From assembly GCF_023544465.1 (NCBI RefSeq), contig NZ_JALPVL010000002.1, positions 682,001 through 746,000 on the forward strand: DNA of 64,000 nt, given 5' to 3'. This document shows positions 54,519 to 64,000 of the stretch, one piece after another (position 1 is the stretch's first letter; every line of letters starts with the position of its first letter). Position numbers and translations under genes: made by a program. Source of the DNA: Paractinoplanes maris. Its GTDB lineage: Bacteria; Actinomycetota; Actinomycetes; Mycobacteriales; Micromonosporaceae. Under the pieces are notes generated by a model. The model ran no database searches and was not told the DNA's origin. It saw nothing but the letters and a program-made list of their open reading frames with translations.

Positions 54519-55409
54519 GTGCCGCTCGACGACCTGTGCACTCTGCTGGATCGCCATGCCCGCCCGGACGGGCTGACGGGGATCGACGGCGTCCTGATCG
54601 GGCGGGCGACCCGCGCGTTCGAGTCGTCGGTCTCGATGTCCGGCACCGTGCTCGCCCTCATCGCCCGGGGCGCCAAGACGCTCGCACTCGGCGATCGCGT
54701 CTACGAGTACCGCGCCGGTCAATACCTGGTGGCGTCGATCGACCTGCCGGTGACCGGCCACTACACCGAGGCGCCGGCCCTCGGCTTCGGGCTGGTGCTC
54801 GATCCGGCCGAGATCGCCGAATTGCTGCTGCAGGCCCCGCCGGGCTCGCTGCCCGAGCCCGGCGGGCCCACGTCGGCGATTGCCGTGAGTGACGCCCCGC
54901 CCGAGCTGGTCGACGCCGCCGTACGGATGGTGCGGCTCCTGGAGACCCCGCGCGACATCCCGGTGATGGCGCCGATGATCCGCCGCGAGATCCTGTGGCG
55001 CCTGGTCACCGGTGAGCAGGGAGCCGTCGTACGCCAACTGGGGCCGGCCGGCAGCAGCGTGAGCCAGGTCGTCCAGGCGGTGCGCTGGATCCGCGAGAAC
55101 TACCGGGAGTCGTTCCGCATCGAAGAGGTGGCACGCCGATCCGGCCTGAGCGTGTCCGCGTTCCACCGGCACTTCCAGGCGGTCACCGCGATGAGCCCGA
55201 TCCAGTTCCAGAAACACATCCGCCTGCAGGAGGCGCGGTTGATGCTGGCCGCGCGGCCCCACGACGTCACCGGCGTCAGCCACCGGGTCGGCTACGACAG
55301 CCCGTCCCAGTTCAGCCGCGAATACCGGCGCCAGTTCGGCGAGCCGCCGAGCCGGGACGCCGCCCGCCTGCGCGGCGAGGCGGCCGGCGAGGCGATGTCA
55401 GTGCCGTAG
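54519..55409 (+). CDS. AraC family transcriptional regulator
   Basis: 296 residues from a GTG. An AraC_N-type cupin domain (~1-170) precedes two helix-turn-helix motifs (~195-285, FRIEEVARRSGLSVSAFHRHF and VSHRVGYDSPSQFSREYRR, each shorter in the core). Co-transcribed with the aldo/keto reductase. Its last 12 nt overlap the convergent methyltransferase gene. Confidence 0.92.
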   Translation: MPLDDLCTLLDRHARPDGLTGIDGVLIGRATRAFESSVSMSGTVLALIARGAKTLALGDRVYEYRAGQYLVASIDLPVTGHYTEAPALGFGLVLDPAEIAELLLQAPPGSLPEPGGPTSAIAVSDAPPELVDAAVRMVRLLETPRDIPVMAPMIRREILWRLVTGEQGAVVRQLGPAGSSVSQVVQAVRWIRENYRESFRIEEVARRSGLSVSAFHRHFQAVTAMSPIQFQKHIRLQEARLMLAARPHDVTGVSHRVGYDSPSQFSREYRRQFGEPPSRDAARLRGEAAGEAMSVP

Positions 55410-56213
55410 GCCGGCCGCCAGCAGGGCCGAGGCGGGCAGGCCGAGCAGCCCACCGGCACCTCGGAAGGGGGCTGTGACCTCGTCGAACGCGGCGCGGATC
55501 TCGGCCACCACGGTCGGCGGCTGGTGGTCGAGGATCAACCCGGCCGTCGACAGGCCCGCGGCCGGGCCGGCCCACCAGTCCTCCGGGTCGATGCGCAGCG
55601 TCCACGACACGGTGGTGCAGGTGACCTCGGTCAGGCCGGCGTTCTCGAGCAGGGTCGTGACCCCGGCTTCCGTACGCGGGAAGTCGTTCGCCGGGTCGAG
55701 GCGGGGCAGCGCCGAGGGCCGCTCGGCGCCCGCCGCGTCGAAGATGTCGCCCCACAGGCGCTGGGCCGTGGGCGGTGGCGAGGGCCAGACGGTCAGCGCG
55801 ACCCGCCCGCCGGGCCGGGTCACCCGCGCCATCTCGGCGACGGCCGAGGCCGGCTTGCCCACATGGTTGATCACGAAGTTGCCGACAGTCGCGTCGAAGA
55901 CCCGGGGCGGGAAGGGCAGGACCGGCAGGTTCCCGAGCACGGTGGCGCCGGTCGGCAAGCGGGTCGCCGCCACGTCCAGCATGGAGGGCTCGGCGTCGAC
56001 GGCCACGACGGTCGCGCCCCACGAGTGGGCCAGGGCAGCCACCGTGCCGGTGCCGGTGCCGACGTCGAGCAGGTGGCGCCCTTTGTCCACGCCGGCCGCG
56101 TCGAGCAGGGCGGTGGCCGGGTGGGCACAGAGACGGGCGAAGCTACGGTCGTAGGCGGCCGCGCGGCCGGCCCAGCGAGCACGCTCATGCCCGTCGAACT
56201 CGGGACTCTTCAT
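55398..56213 (-). CDS. Class I SAM-dependent methyltransferase
   Basis: 271 residues from the ATG at 56213; the longer frame is not supported. SAM motif I is LLDVGTGTGTVA (~48-59), followed by VVAVDAEPSML and ATVGNFVINHV. Methyltransf_11/25 type; substrate unknown. Overlaps the AraC gene end by 12 nt tail to tail. Confidence 0.85.
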   Translation of the reverse strand: MKSPEFDGHERARWAGRAAAYDRSFARLCAHPATALLDAAGVDKGRHLLDVGTGTGTVAALAHSWGATVVAVDAEPSMLDVAATRLPTGATVLGNLPVLPFPPRVFDATVGNFVINHVGKPASAVAEMARVTRPGGRVALTVWPSPPPTAQRLWGDIFDAAGAERPSALPRLDPANDFPRTEAGVTTLLENAGLTEVTCTTVSWTLRIDPEDWWAGPAAGLSTAGLILDHQPPTVVAEIRAAFDEVTAPFRGAGGLLGLPASALLAAGLRH

Positions 56214-56304
56214 GATCCGTCGGATGCTAGTAACCGCGGTCAACGCGGCCCGGAAACGGCTCAGGACCGCCCGGGTCCACCCCGGACGGTCCTGACGCGA
56301 ACGA

Positions 56305-57774
56305 TCAGAGAGTGGTGACGATCCGGCGGCGACGGAAGAGGTACGCCGCCGCGCCGCCCGCGAGCAGCAGCAATGCGCCGCCGAGCGCGACCCAGCCGGT
56401 CGGTGCCCCGGTGACCGGCAGGCCGCCGCCCTCGCCACCCTGGTCGGTGAGGGCGACCGTGATCGCGGCCTTGTCGTTCTTGTGGTTGTTGTCCTGCGCG
56501 CCACCGTCGACGACGACCGATCCGGCCGCGGACTCGTCACCGGTCAGCTTGCCGGTGAAGGCGAAGGTCGCGAGCTTCCCGGCGCCGAGGCCGAGATCGG
56601 CGACACAGACGTATTTGTGACCGTCGATCGTGCCCGGCTTCGAGAAGTCGCCGTCCGAGTCGGGCATGCAGAACGGGTCGACCTCGGTGAGCTCGACGCC
56701 GGCCGGGATGGTGACCCGGACCGACGGGAACCACTCGAAGTCCTCGGAGACCGGGATGACCGAGGTCGGGCCGAGGTTGCGCACGCCCACCTTGATGGTC
56801 TTGGTGTCACCGCCGGCCCCCGAGAAGGTGGCGCCGACCGCGGCGCTGTCGGCCACCGACTTGCCGACCGACACGCCGAACAGGGCGATGTTGTCCTCGA
56901 GGTTGAGGTCGTCGGGCTCCTCGTCGAGGAAACCGGAGGCCTTGCTGACCGCGTCGAGCGAGAGCGTCTTGCCGGACTTCTGCCGGGCCAGCAGCGCGGC
57001 GTCCTCGTCGTTCAGGCCGATGGCGACGGCGGCCGCCACGTAGGTGAACGGCCCGCCCGCGTCCTTGTTCACCCGGATCTTGATCGGGCTGTCGGCCGGG
57101 AGCCGGAAGGTCGCGCCGGGCGCGAACTCCTCGTCGAAGAGGCAGACGAGGCCGGACAGGTCCGCGTCCTGCTCGACCTCGTCGAGCGGCAGGCAATTGC
57201 GGTAGTCGCCGAGCGGGGTGAGACTGGGCTCGCTCATGACCACCATGCCCACCGTGCCGACGGTCTCGCTGCCCGCGTTGTGCACGGTGATCGGGACGGC
57301 GGCCGACTGGCCCCGGCCGATCTTCAGGTCGTCGATGGGCTCCAGCTCGAGGTCGATGCCGCCCTCGGAGCGCACGACGCTCACCTCGGACGTGAACGCG
57401 CCGACCCCGACCTCGAAGGCGGACACGAGCTTGTCGCCGGGCGACCCGATGGTGAAGGACAGGATCTTGCGGCCGTCGGCGGCGATGTCCCCGACCGGGC
57501 ACGACGTCGCGTCGCAACCGGCGGGCAGGGCCAGCTTCAGGGCCGGGTCGACGTTCGCGAAGCTCACGACGACGTCCTTGACCGCCTCGGGGCCGAAGTT
57601 GACCACCTCGGCCCTGACGGTCTTGGTCTGACCGGCGATGACGGCGATCTGCTCCGGCACGATCACACCGACCATCGGCTCCTCGTCCTCGGGAGCGGCC
57701 TGCGCCGGGGCGGCGAGAACGCCGAGGGCCAGGGCGGCCAGGGCCGCCGGCAGTGCTATCGGGCGCAGGCGCAT
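56305..57774 (-). CDS. LPXTG-anchored surface protein
   Basis: 489 residues from the ATG at 57774. Signal peptide ~1-27 (ending AQAA), a long all-beta region resembling repeated DUF11/CARDB-like domains (TKTVRAEVVNFGPEAVKDVVV and TKTIKVGVRNLGPTSVIPV are similar modules), then a sortase signal: LPVTG at ~452, a hydrophobic helix and RRRR. Expected to be cell-wall linked. No sortase gene is in the window. Function unknown, probably structural or adhesive. Confidence 0.85.
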   Translation of the reverse strand: MRLRPIALPAALAALALGVLAAPAQAAPEDEEPMVGVIVPEQIAVIAGQTKTVRAEVVNFGPEAVKDVVVSFANVDPALKLALPAGCDATSCPVGDIAADGRKILSFTIGSPGDKLVSAFEVGVGAFTSEVSVVRSEGGIDLELEPIDDLKIGRGQSAAVPITVHNAGSETVGTVGMVVMSEPSLTPLGDYRNCLPLDEVEQDADLSGLVCLFDEEFAPGATFRLPADSPIKIRVNKDAGGPFTYVAAAVAIGLNDEDAALLARQKSGKTLSLDAVSKASGFLDEEPDDLNLEDNIALFGVSVGKSVADSAAVGATFSGAGGDTKTIKVGVRNLGPTSVIPVSEDFEWFPSVRVTIPAGVELTEVDPFCMPDSDGDFSKPGTIDGHKYVCVADLGLGAGKLATFAFTGKLTGDESAAGSVVVDGGAQDNNHKNDKAAITVALTDQGGEGGGLPVTGAPTGWVALGGALLLLAGGAAAYLFRRRRIVTTL

Positions 57775-57838
57775 CAAATGTCCGTTCCTATGAACCAGCT
57801 GAGAGGTTCGCGGACCGTAGCGCCTGCGGAGATGAAGA

Positions 57839-59890
<2,052 letters not shown>

Positions 59891-59907
<17 letters not shown>

Positions 59908-59934
59908 ACTTCGAAAGTAATCCTTCACATCTGG
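59891..59934 (-). promoter_or_regulatory. Inverted repeat overlapping the MFS start codon
   Basis: CCAGATGTGAAGGA (59891-59904) and its exact complement (59921-59934) are perfect 14-bp arms around a 16-bp spacer that itself contains TACTT-CGA-AAGTA. The MFS ATG is in the spacer and one arm encodes codons 2-6. Candidate operator of the HTH repressor encoded 19 nt upstream, and also a possible mRNA hairpin hiding the start. Confidence 0.75.
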
Positions 59935-59952
59935 TCCGCGCCAGACCCCGGC

Positions 59953-60540
59953 TCAGCCTTTCTCGTCGTCCGGGAAAGCCATGAAGCCGACGTGGACCGG
60001 CCGGGCGCCCTCGGGTGCGCCGTCCTGCCGCTCCCGGAAGCGGTACGGCGCTGTGAGCTCGGTGATCTTGTCGCTCAGGACCCGGAGCTCCTCGGCCGTC
60101 ATCAACAGCTTGTGGCTGGTCATCGTGCCGACGTCGCGCCACTGCTCGGGCTCGGCGGGCTGCCGCCGGATCCATCGCCGGGCGCGGTCCACGTCCCGCT
60201 CGAGAAAGATGTCGACCAGTGCCTCGGTGGCCGCGGCGGCTCCCGGCTGGTCCCGGTCGGCGTCGATGCGCAGGCCCGTGCTGGTGCTCTGCCAGACGCG
60301 CTCGCGCCCGTCACCCCGGCTGGCCGCCTGCTCCACCAGTCCATACTTGGCCAGCTCGCGCAGGTGGTAGCTGGTCGCGCTGGGCGACAGCCCCACCAGC
60401 TCGGCGGTCTCGGTCGCCGTCACCACGGCCCCGGTGTTGTTCAGATATTCGACGATGGCGATCCGGGCCGGATGAGCCAGTGCCCGCATGACCTGGGGAT
60501 CGGTGATCCGCACCCCGCCGCGCCCAGCGTCGTCACTCAT
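59953..60540 (-). CDS. ArsR-type winged-helix transcriptional regulator
   Basis: 195 residues from ATG 60540. An N-terminal winged helix (~14-80: MRALAHPARIAIVEYLNN, TETAELVGLSPSATSYHLREL) is followed by ~110 residues resembling the effector region of MFS-linked ArsR-like repressors. No metal-binding cysteines. First gene of the operon with the MFS transporter and mqnA; the inverted repeat in front of the MFS gene is its probable target. Confidence 0.88.
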   Translation of the reverse strand: MSDDAGRGGVRITDPQVMRALAHPARIAIVEYLNNTGAVVTATETAELVGLSPSATSYHLRELAKYGLVEQAASRGDGRERVWQSTSTGLRIDADRDQPGAAAATEALVDIFLERDVDRARRWIRRQPAEPEQWRDVGTMTSHKLLMTAEELRVLSDKITELTAPYRFRERQDGAPEGARPVHVGFMAFPDDEKG

Positions 60541-60722
60541 GCCGCCATTGTCCAACGGCGGTAATTCGGTGGAACAGGCAGAGCACGGGGCGTAACGTGG
60601 ACCGCCGCTTGACGGCCGTGGTGAGCATGCACCGCAGCGGACGTCCCACCGCGCCGAGTGGCGACGGATACGCCCCTTCGGATACGCGAGCAGCCAGGAA
60701 ACACCCGGCCTGAGGATGCACC

Positions 60723-62717
60723 GTGCCCGCCTTCGACCTGGACACCGAACTCACCTCCGAACGCACCCACCTCGCCGAGTCCCGGGCCGCCCTGGCCCGC
60801 ATGCGGGGCCGCGCCGAGGCCCTCTTCTCCACCGGCGACAAGGTCGCCGGTGACGCCTACACGGCCGAGCAGCTGGGCCGGCACATGGCCCGCCGGGTCA
60901 AGGAGCTCGCCGACGACCCGGCCACTCCGCTGTTCTTCGGGCGGCTCGACATCGACGAGGCGGCCTACCACGTGGGCCGCCGGCACGTCACCGACGACGC
61001 CGGCGAGCCGATGGTGCTCGACTGGCGGGCCCCGCTCTCCCGCTCGTTCTATCGGGCCAGCGTGCGCGACCCGCAGGGCGTCGCGACCCGTCGCCGGTTC
61101 GGCTTCGTCAAGGGCGAGCTGACCAGTTTCGAGGACGAGCACCTGGATCGCGGCGAGGAGCTGGGCACCAGCAGCCGCATCCTGACCGCCGAGATCGAGC
61201 GCCCGCGCGTCGGCCCGATGCGCGACATCGTGGCGACCATCCAGCCCGAGCAGGACGAGCTGGTCCGGGCCGAGATCACCGACTCGATCTGCGTGCAGGG
61301 CGCCCCGGGCACCGGCAAGACCGCCGTCGGCCTGCACCGGGCGGCCTATCTGCTCTATCTGCACCGGGAGCGGTTGCGGCGCTCGGGGGTGCTCATCGTC
61401 GGGCCCAACACCGCCTTCCTGTCCTACATCTCGGCCGTTCTGCCCACGCTGGGCGAGGTCGAGGTGCAACAGGCCACAGTGGATGAGCTGGTCGGCCGGA
61501 CGACCGTGCGGGCCACCGACACTCCGGAAGCGGCCCTGGTCAAGCACGACGTGCGGATGGCCGAGGTGCTGCGCCGGGCGCTCTGGGCCAAGCTGGGCAA
61601 GCCGACCGAGCCGATCATGGTGTCGGACGGCTCGTACCGCTGGCGCATCGACGCCGAACCACTGCGCCGGATCGTCGACGAGGCACGGCGCGACGGGCTG
61701 CCGTACGCGGTGGGCCGGGAGCGGGTGCGGGCGCGCGTGGTCGGCTTGTTGCAGCGCCAGTCGGAATACCGCACCGGCAACTCACCGACCGACGGCTGGC
61801 TGCGCCGGATGAGCAAGGTGGCCCCGGTGACCGGGTTCCTCGATGCGGCCTGGCCCGCGGTGACTCCCGAGGCGCTGGTGACCGAGGTGCTGACCGACCC
61901 GCCGGCCGGGGTGCTCGACGACCAGGAACGCGACGCGATCCGCTGGGCCAAGCCACCCCGTACGGTGAAGTCCGCGAAGTTCAGTGCGGCCGACCTGCTG
62001 CTGATCGACGAAGCGGCGGGGCTGCTGGAGCGGGCGGCGAGCTTCGGGCACGTGGTCGTCGACGAGGCGCAGGACCTCTCCCCCATGCAGGCCCGCGCGA
62101 TCGCCCGGCGCAGCGAGCACGGCTCGATCACCGTGCTCGGCGACCTGGCCCAGGGCACGGCGCCGTGGGCCGCCGCCGAGTGGCGCGAGACGCTGGGCCA
62201 TCTGGGCAAGCCCGAGGCCGCCGTCGTGCCGCTGACAATCGGCTTCCGGGTGCCCGCCTCAGTGCTGACCCTGGCCAACCGCCTGCTGCCGGCGCTCGGG
62301 GTGGACGTGCCCGAGGCGGTCTCGTTGCGCAGTGACGGCGACCTGGTGCTGGTGCCGGTGGCCGATCCGTCGGCCTTGGACGCCGAGACGCTGGCCGAGG
62401 TGACCGCGGCGCTGGTCCACGAGGGCTCGGTCGCGCTGATCGCGGCCGACGAGGCGGTGGACCGGCTGCGCGGGCATCTCGCCGCTGCGGGCATCCCGAA
62501 CGCGACGCCCGACGACGTCGACGCCGAGGAGCGGGTCACCGTGGTGCCCGCCACGCTGGTCAAGGGCCTCGAGTACGACCATGTCGTCGTTCACGAGCCG
62601 GCCGACATCGTCGCCGCCGAACCCAAGGGCCTCAACCGCCTCTATGTCGTGCTGACCCGAGCGGTGTCGCGGCTGTCGGTGGTGCACGCCAAGCCGCTGC
62701 CCGGCCCGCTGGCCTGA
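60723..62717 (+). CDS. helD: HelD/HelR-type UvrD-like helicase
   Basis: 664 residues from a GTG. Walker A GAPGTGKTAVGLHRAAYLLY, VVDEAQDLSPMQARA (box II), and the C-terminal ATLVKGLEYDHVVVHEP and LYVVLTRAVSRL give the split superfamily 1 motor. The N-terminal ~80 residues are the coiled-coil type region that HelD inserts into RNA polymerase. HelD recycles stalled polymerase, and the actinobacterial HelR branch also gives rifampicin tolerance. Single gene divergent from the regulator operon. Confidence 0.88.
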   Translation: MPAFDLDTELTSERTHLAESRAALARMRGRAEALFSTGDKVAGDAYTAEQLGRHMARRVKELADDPATPLFFGRLDIDEAAYHVGRRHVTDDAGEPMVLDWRAPLSRSFYRASVRDPQGVATRRRFGFVKGELTSFEDEHLDRGEELGTSSRILTAEIERPRVGPMRDIVATIQPEQDELVRAEITDSICVQGAPGTGKTAVGLHRAAYLLYLHRERLRRSGVLIVGPNTAFLSYISAVLPTLGEVEVQQATVDELVGRTTVRATDTPEAALVKHDVRMAEVLRRALWAKLGKPTEPIMVSDGSYRWRIDAEPLRRIVDEARRDGLPYAVGRERVRARVVGLLQRQSEYRTGNSPTDGWLRRMSKVAPVTGFLDAAWPAVTPEALVTEVLTDPPAGVLDDQERDAIRWAKPPRTVKSAKFSAADLLLIDEAAGLLERAASFGHVVVDEAQDLSPMQARAIARRSEHGSITVLGDLAQGTAPWAAAEWRETLGHLGKPEAAVVPLTIGFRVPASVLTLANRLLPALGVDVPEAVSLRSDGDLVLVPVADPSALDAETLAEVTAALVHEGSVALIAADEAVDRLRGHLAAAGIPNATPDDVDAEERVTVVPATLVKGLEYDHVVVHEPADIVAAEPKGLNRLYVVLTRAVSRLSVVHAKPLPGPLA

Positions 62718-62746
62718 CCGCCGGCCTGACCGCTCTGTTCGGTGTC

Positions 62747-62793
62747 AACTTTGTGGCACAAAGTTCTTTGACTTTGTGCGGTAAAGTTCTTTG
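62747..62793 (+). promoter_or_regulatory. Overlapping palindromes upstream of the membrane protein/HTH operon
   Basis: AACTTTGTG-G-CACAAAGTT (62747-62765) is a perfect 19-bp palindrome. It overlaps a second one, GCACAAAG (62756-62763)/CTTTGTGC (62772-62779). AAAGTTCTTTG occurs at 62760-62770 and again at 62783-62793, ending one base before the ATG. Likely autoregulatory operator for the winged-helix protein at 63424. Confidence 0.75.
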
Positions 62794-62794
62794 C

Positions 62795-63427
62795 ATGACC
62801 CCGATCGATGACGACGCCCCTCCGCTCGACCCGGCCGAGTCGCTCGCCCTGATCGAGCGGGAGCGGGCCAAGCTCGGCCGCGACCTCTCGCCCGACCCCC
62901 GGCTGATGTTCTGGCCGTGGGGCATCGCCTGGCTCGTCGGCTTCGCCCTGTTCTTCCTGCGATTCGGCCCGGACGGGCGGGTCTTCGTCGACCTGCCGGC
63001 CTGGCTGCCGCTGGCCGCCCTGGCCCTGCTGATGATCGGGGCCGGCATCACCACCGGGGTGGTCGGCAGCCGGGTCAGCCGCCGGGTCACCGGCCCCAGC
63101 AACCGTCAGGGCGCGATGTATGGGATCAGCTGGTCGGTCGCCTTCACCGCCTTCTCCATCCTCTTCGCGCAGTTCAGCGATGTGCTGCCGGAGAGCCAGG
63201 CGGGTCTGTTGTGGGCCGGCGGCATGGTCGCCCTGACCGGTGCGCTCTACATGGCCGGCGCCGCCATCTGGAACGACCGCAACATGTTCCTCCTCGGCTC
63301 GTGGACCAGCCTGATCAACATCGTGGGCATCCTGGCCGGCCCCGGGTGGCACTCGCTGATCGTCGCGGTCGCCGGGGGCGGCGGCATGGTCGCCGCCGGC
63401 CTGATCGGCTGGCTCAGGCTGCGATGA
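62795..63427 (+). CDS. Four-helix membrane protein of unknown function
   Basis: 210 residues from ATG 62795, which follows the operator directly without a ribosome site, so the transcript may be leaderless. Acidic N-terminus (DDDAPPLDPAESLALIERERAKLG) and about six hydrophobic segments beginning FWPWGIAWLVGFALFFLRF. No transporter motif. The stop overlaps the next ATG (ATGA). Perhaps a membrane partner of the ABC ATPase two genes on; no family recognised. Confidence 0.8.
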   Translation: MTPIDDDAPPLDPAESLALIERERAKLGRDLSPDPRLMFWPWGIAWLVGFALFFLRFGPDGRVFVDLPAWLPLAALALLMIGAGITTGVVGSRVSRRVTGPSNRQGAMYGISWSVAFTAFSILFAQFSDVLPESQAGLLWAGGMVALTGALYMAGAAIWNDRNMFLLGSWTSLINIVGILAGPGWHSLIVAVAGGGGMVAAGLIGWLRLR

Positions 63428-63750
63428 GCGACCACAGCGAACCCCTGGTCACCGAGCTCGACCCGGTGATCCACGCTCAGGCCCGGCTGCGCGTCGTCTC
63501 GGCCCTCTCGGTGCTGCGCGACGACGACCGCATCGCCTTCCCCCAGCTCCAGCAGTCGCTCAACATGACCGCCGGCAACCTCTCGGTGCACCTGCGCAAG
63601 CTCGAGGACGCGAGCTATGTCGAGGTCACCAAGACCCACCACGGGCGTACGCCGGCCACGCTGGTCCGCCTCACCCGGCGGGGCCGGCTCGCCTTCGACG
63701 ACTACACCGCGGCGCTGCGGGCGCTGCTCAACCCCAAGGAGGAGCCGTGA
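63424..63750 (+). CDS. Winged-helix transcriptional regulator (HTH_34/MarR-like)
   Basis: 108 residues, single winged-helix domain: ARLRVVSALSVLRDDDRIAF, QQSLNMTAGNLSVHLRKLE (recognition helix), then the wing VTKTHHGRTPATLVRLTRRG. Small size and basic C-terminus fit the PF13601 family, whose members usually control the ABC/permease genes beside them. Coupled on both sides by 4-nt overlaps. Expected to bind the palindromes at 62747-62793. Confidence 0.9.
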   Translation: MSDHSEPLVTELDPVIHAQARLRVVSALSVLRDDDRIAFPQLQQSLNMTAGNLSVHLRKLEDASYVEVTKTHHGRTPATLVRLTRRGRLAFDDYTAALRALLNPKEEP

Positions 63751-64000
63751 CCCTGGCCCGAGCCATCGAGGTGACCCGTCGCTACGGCGACAAGCCGGCC
63801 CTCGACCGCGTCTCGCTCGGCGTCGAGGCGGGCGAGCTGGTCGGTCTGCTCGGCCCCAACGGCGCGGGCAAGAGCACCCTGGTCAACCTGCTCACCGGCA
63901 TCCGGCGGCCCACGTCGGGCCGGGTCGAGCTCTTCGGCGGCGACCCCCGTTCGGCCGCCAGCCGGCGCGAGCTCGGCGTAACTCCACAGGAGACCGGGTT
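63747..64000 (+). CDS. ABC transporter ATP-binding protein, partial
   Basis: The first 84 codons only; the gene runs off the right edge. GTG overlaps the regulator's stop and has an AAGGAGGAG site. Walker A GPNGAGKST at ~36-44 and the Q-loop glutamine (TPQETG) near the end identify an ABC ATPase of the multidrug/Nod type, probably partnered with a permease encoded beyond the window. Confidence 0.92.
   Translation, partial: MTLARAIEVTRRYGDKPALDRVSLGVEAGELVGLLGPNGAGKSTLVNLLTGIRRPTSGRVELFGGDPRSAASRRELGVTPQETG

Overview
This is a very GC-rich (about 70%) actinobacterial chromosome segment with frequent GTG starts and many 4-bp start/stop overlaps. Gene content and order (Tad pilus cluster beside an ssd-like gene and acs; a 14-gene nuo operon beside futalosine-pathway menaquinone genes; an orphan EccE with WXG100 partners) point to the Micromonosporaceae (Actinoplanes/Micromonospora type). 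That placement is inference from gene order, not from a database search. No rRNA, tRNA, insertion sequence, phage or CRISPR array was recognised.

Layout. 1-6 kb: the 3' end of a DUF1998 helicase, then a leftward Tad/Flp pilus operon (ssd, tadA, tadB, a tiny coupled ORF, tadC, the pilin, two TadE-like pseudopilins). 6-13.2 kb: a STAS protein, a HAD-IB hydrolase, a PH-domain membrane protein, a degenerate Fic protein, acetyl-CoA synthetase, a lipoprotein and an alpha/beta hydrolase without its nucleophile. 13.2-20 kb: a type VII secretion-associated island (two WXG100 proteins, a 1068-residue SseB/proline-rich protein with a small overlapping partner, and divergent EccE) without EccB/C/D or mycosin. 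20-25.5 kb: accessory membrane, transport and regulatory genes.

25.6-47.1 kb is a respiratory block: a polyprenyl diphosphate synthase, nuoN-nuoA (read leftward, nearly all overlapping), a MenJ-like geranylgeranyl reductase, a small unknown gene, menG and mqnC. Together these make the quinone side chain, build and methylate the menaquinone ring, adjust its tail and run the NADH dehydrogenase that uses it. A Rex-type operator sits ahead of the reductase/nuo genes. mqnA lies 11 kb further on, as third gene of an HTH repressor-MFS-mqnA operon.

47-64 kb: an SNF2 helicase with a SWIM zinc-finger partner, a peptidase E-like protein, a secreted GH64 glucanase with a lectin domain and a LacI/CebR-like operator, an aldo/keto reductase with an AraC regulator, a methyltransferase, an LPXTG surface protein, the mqnA operon, a HelD helicase, and the start of a self-regulated operon (membrane protein, winged-helix regulator, ABC ATPase) cut by the right edge.

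Non-coding features include three unrelated tandem-repeat tracts beside gene ends, several strong hairpin terminators, a cluster of DnaA-box-like sites in the T7SS divergent promoter region, and two elaborate palindromic operators.
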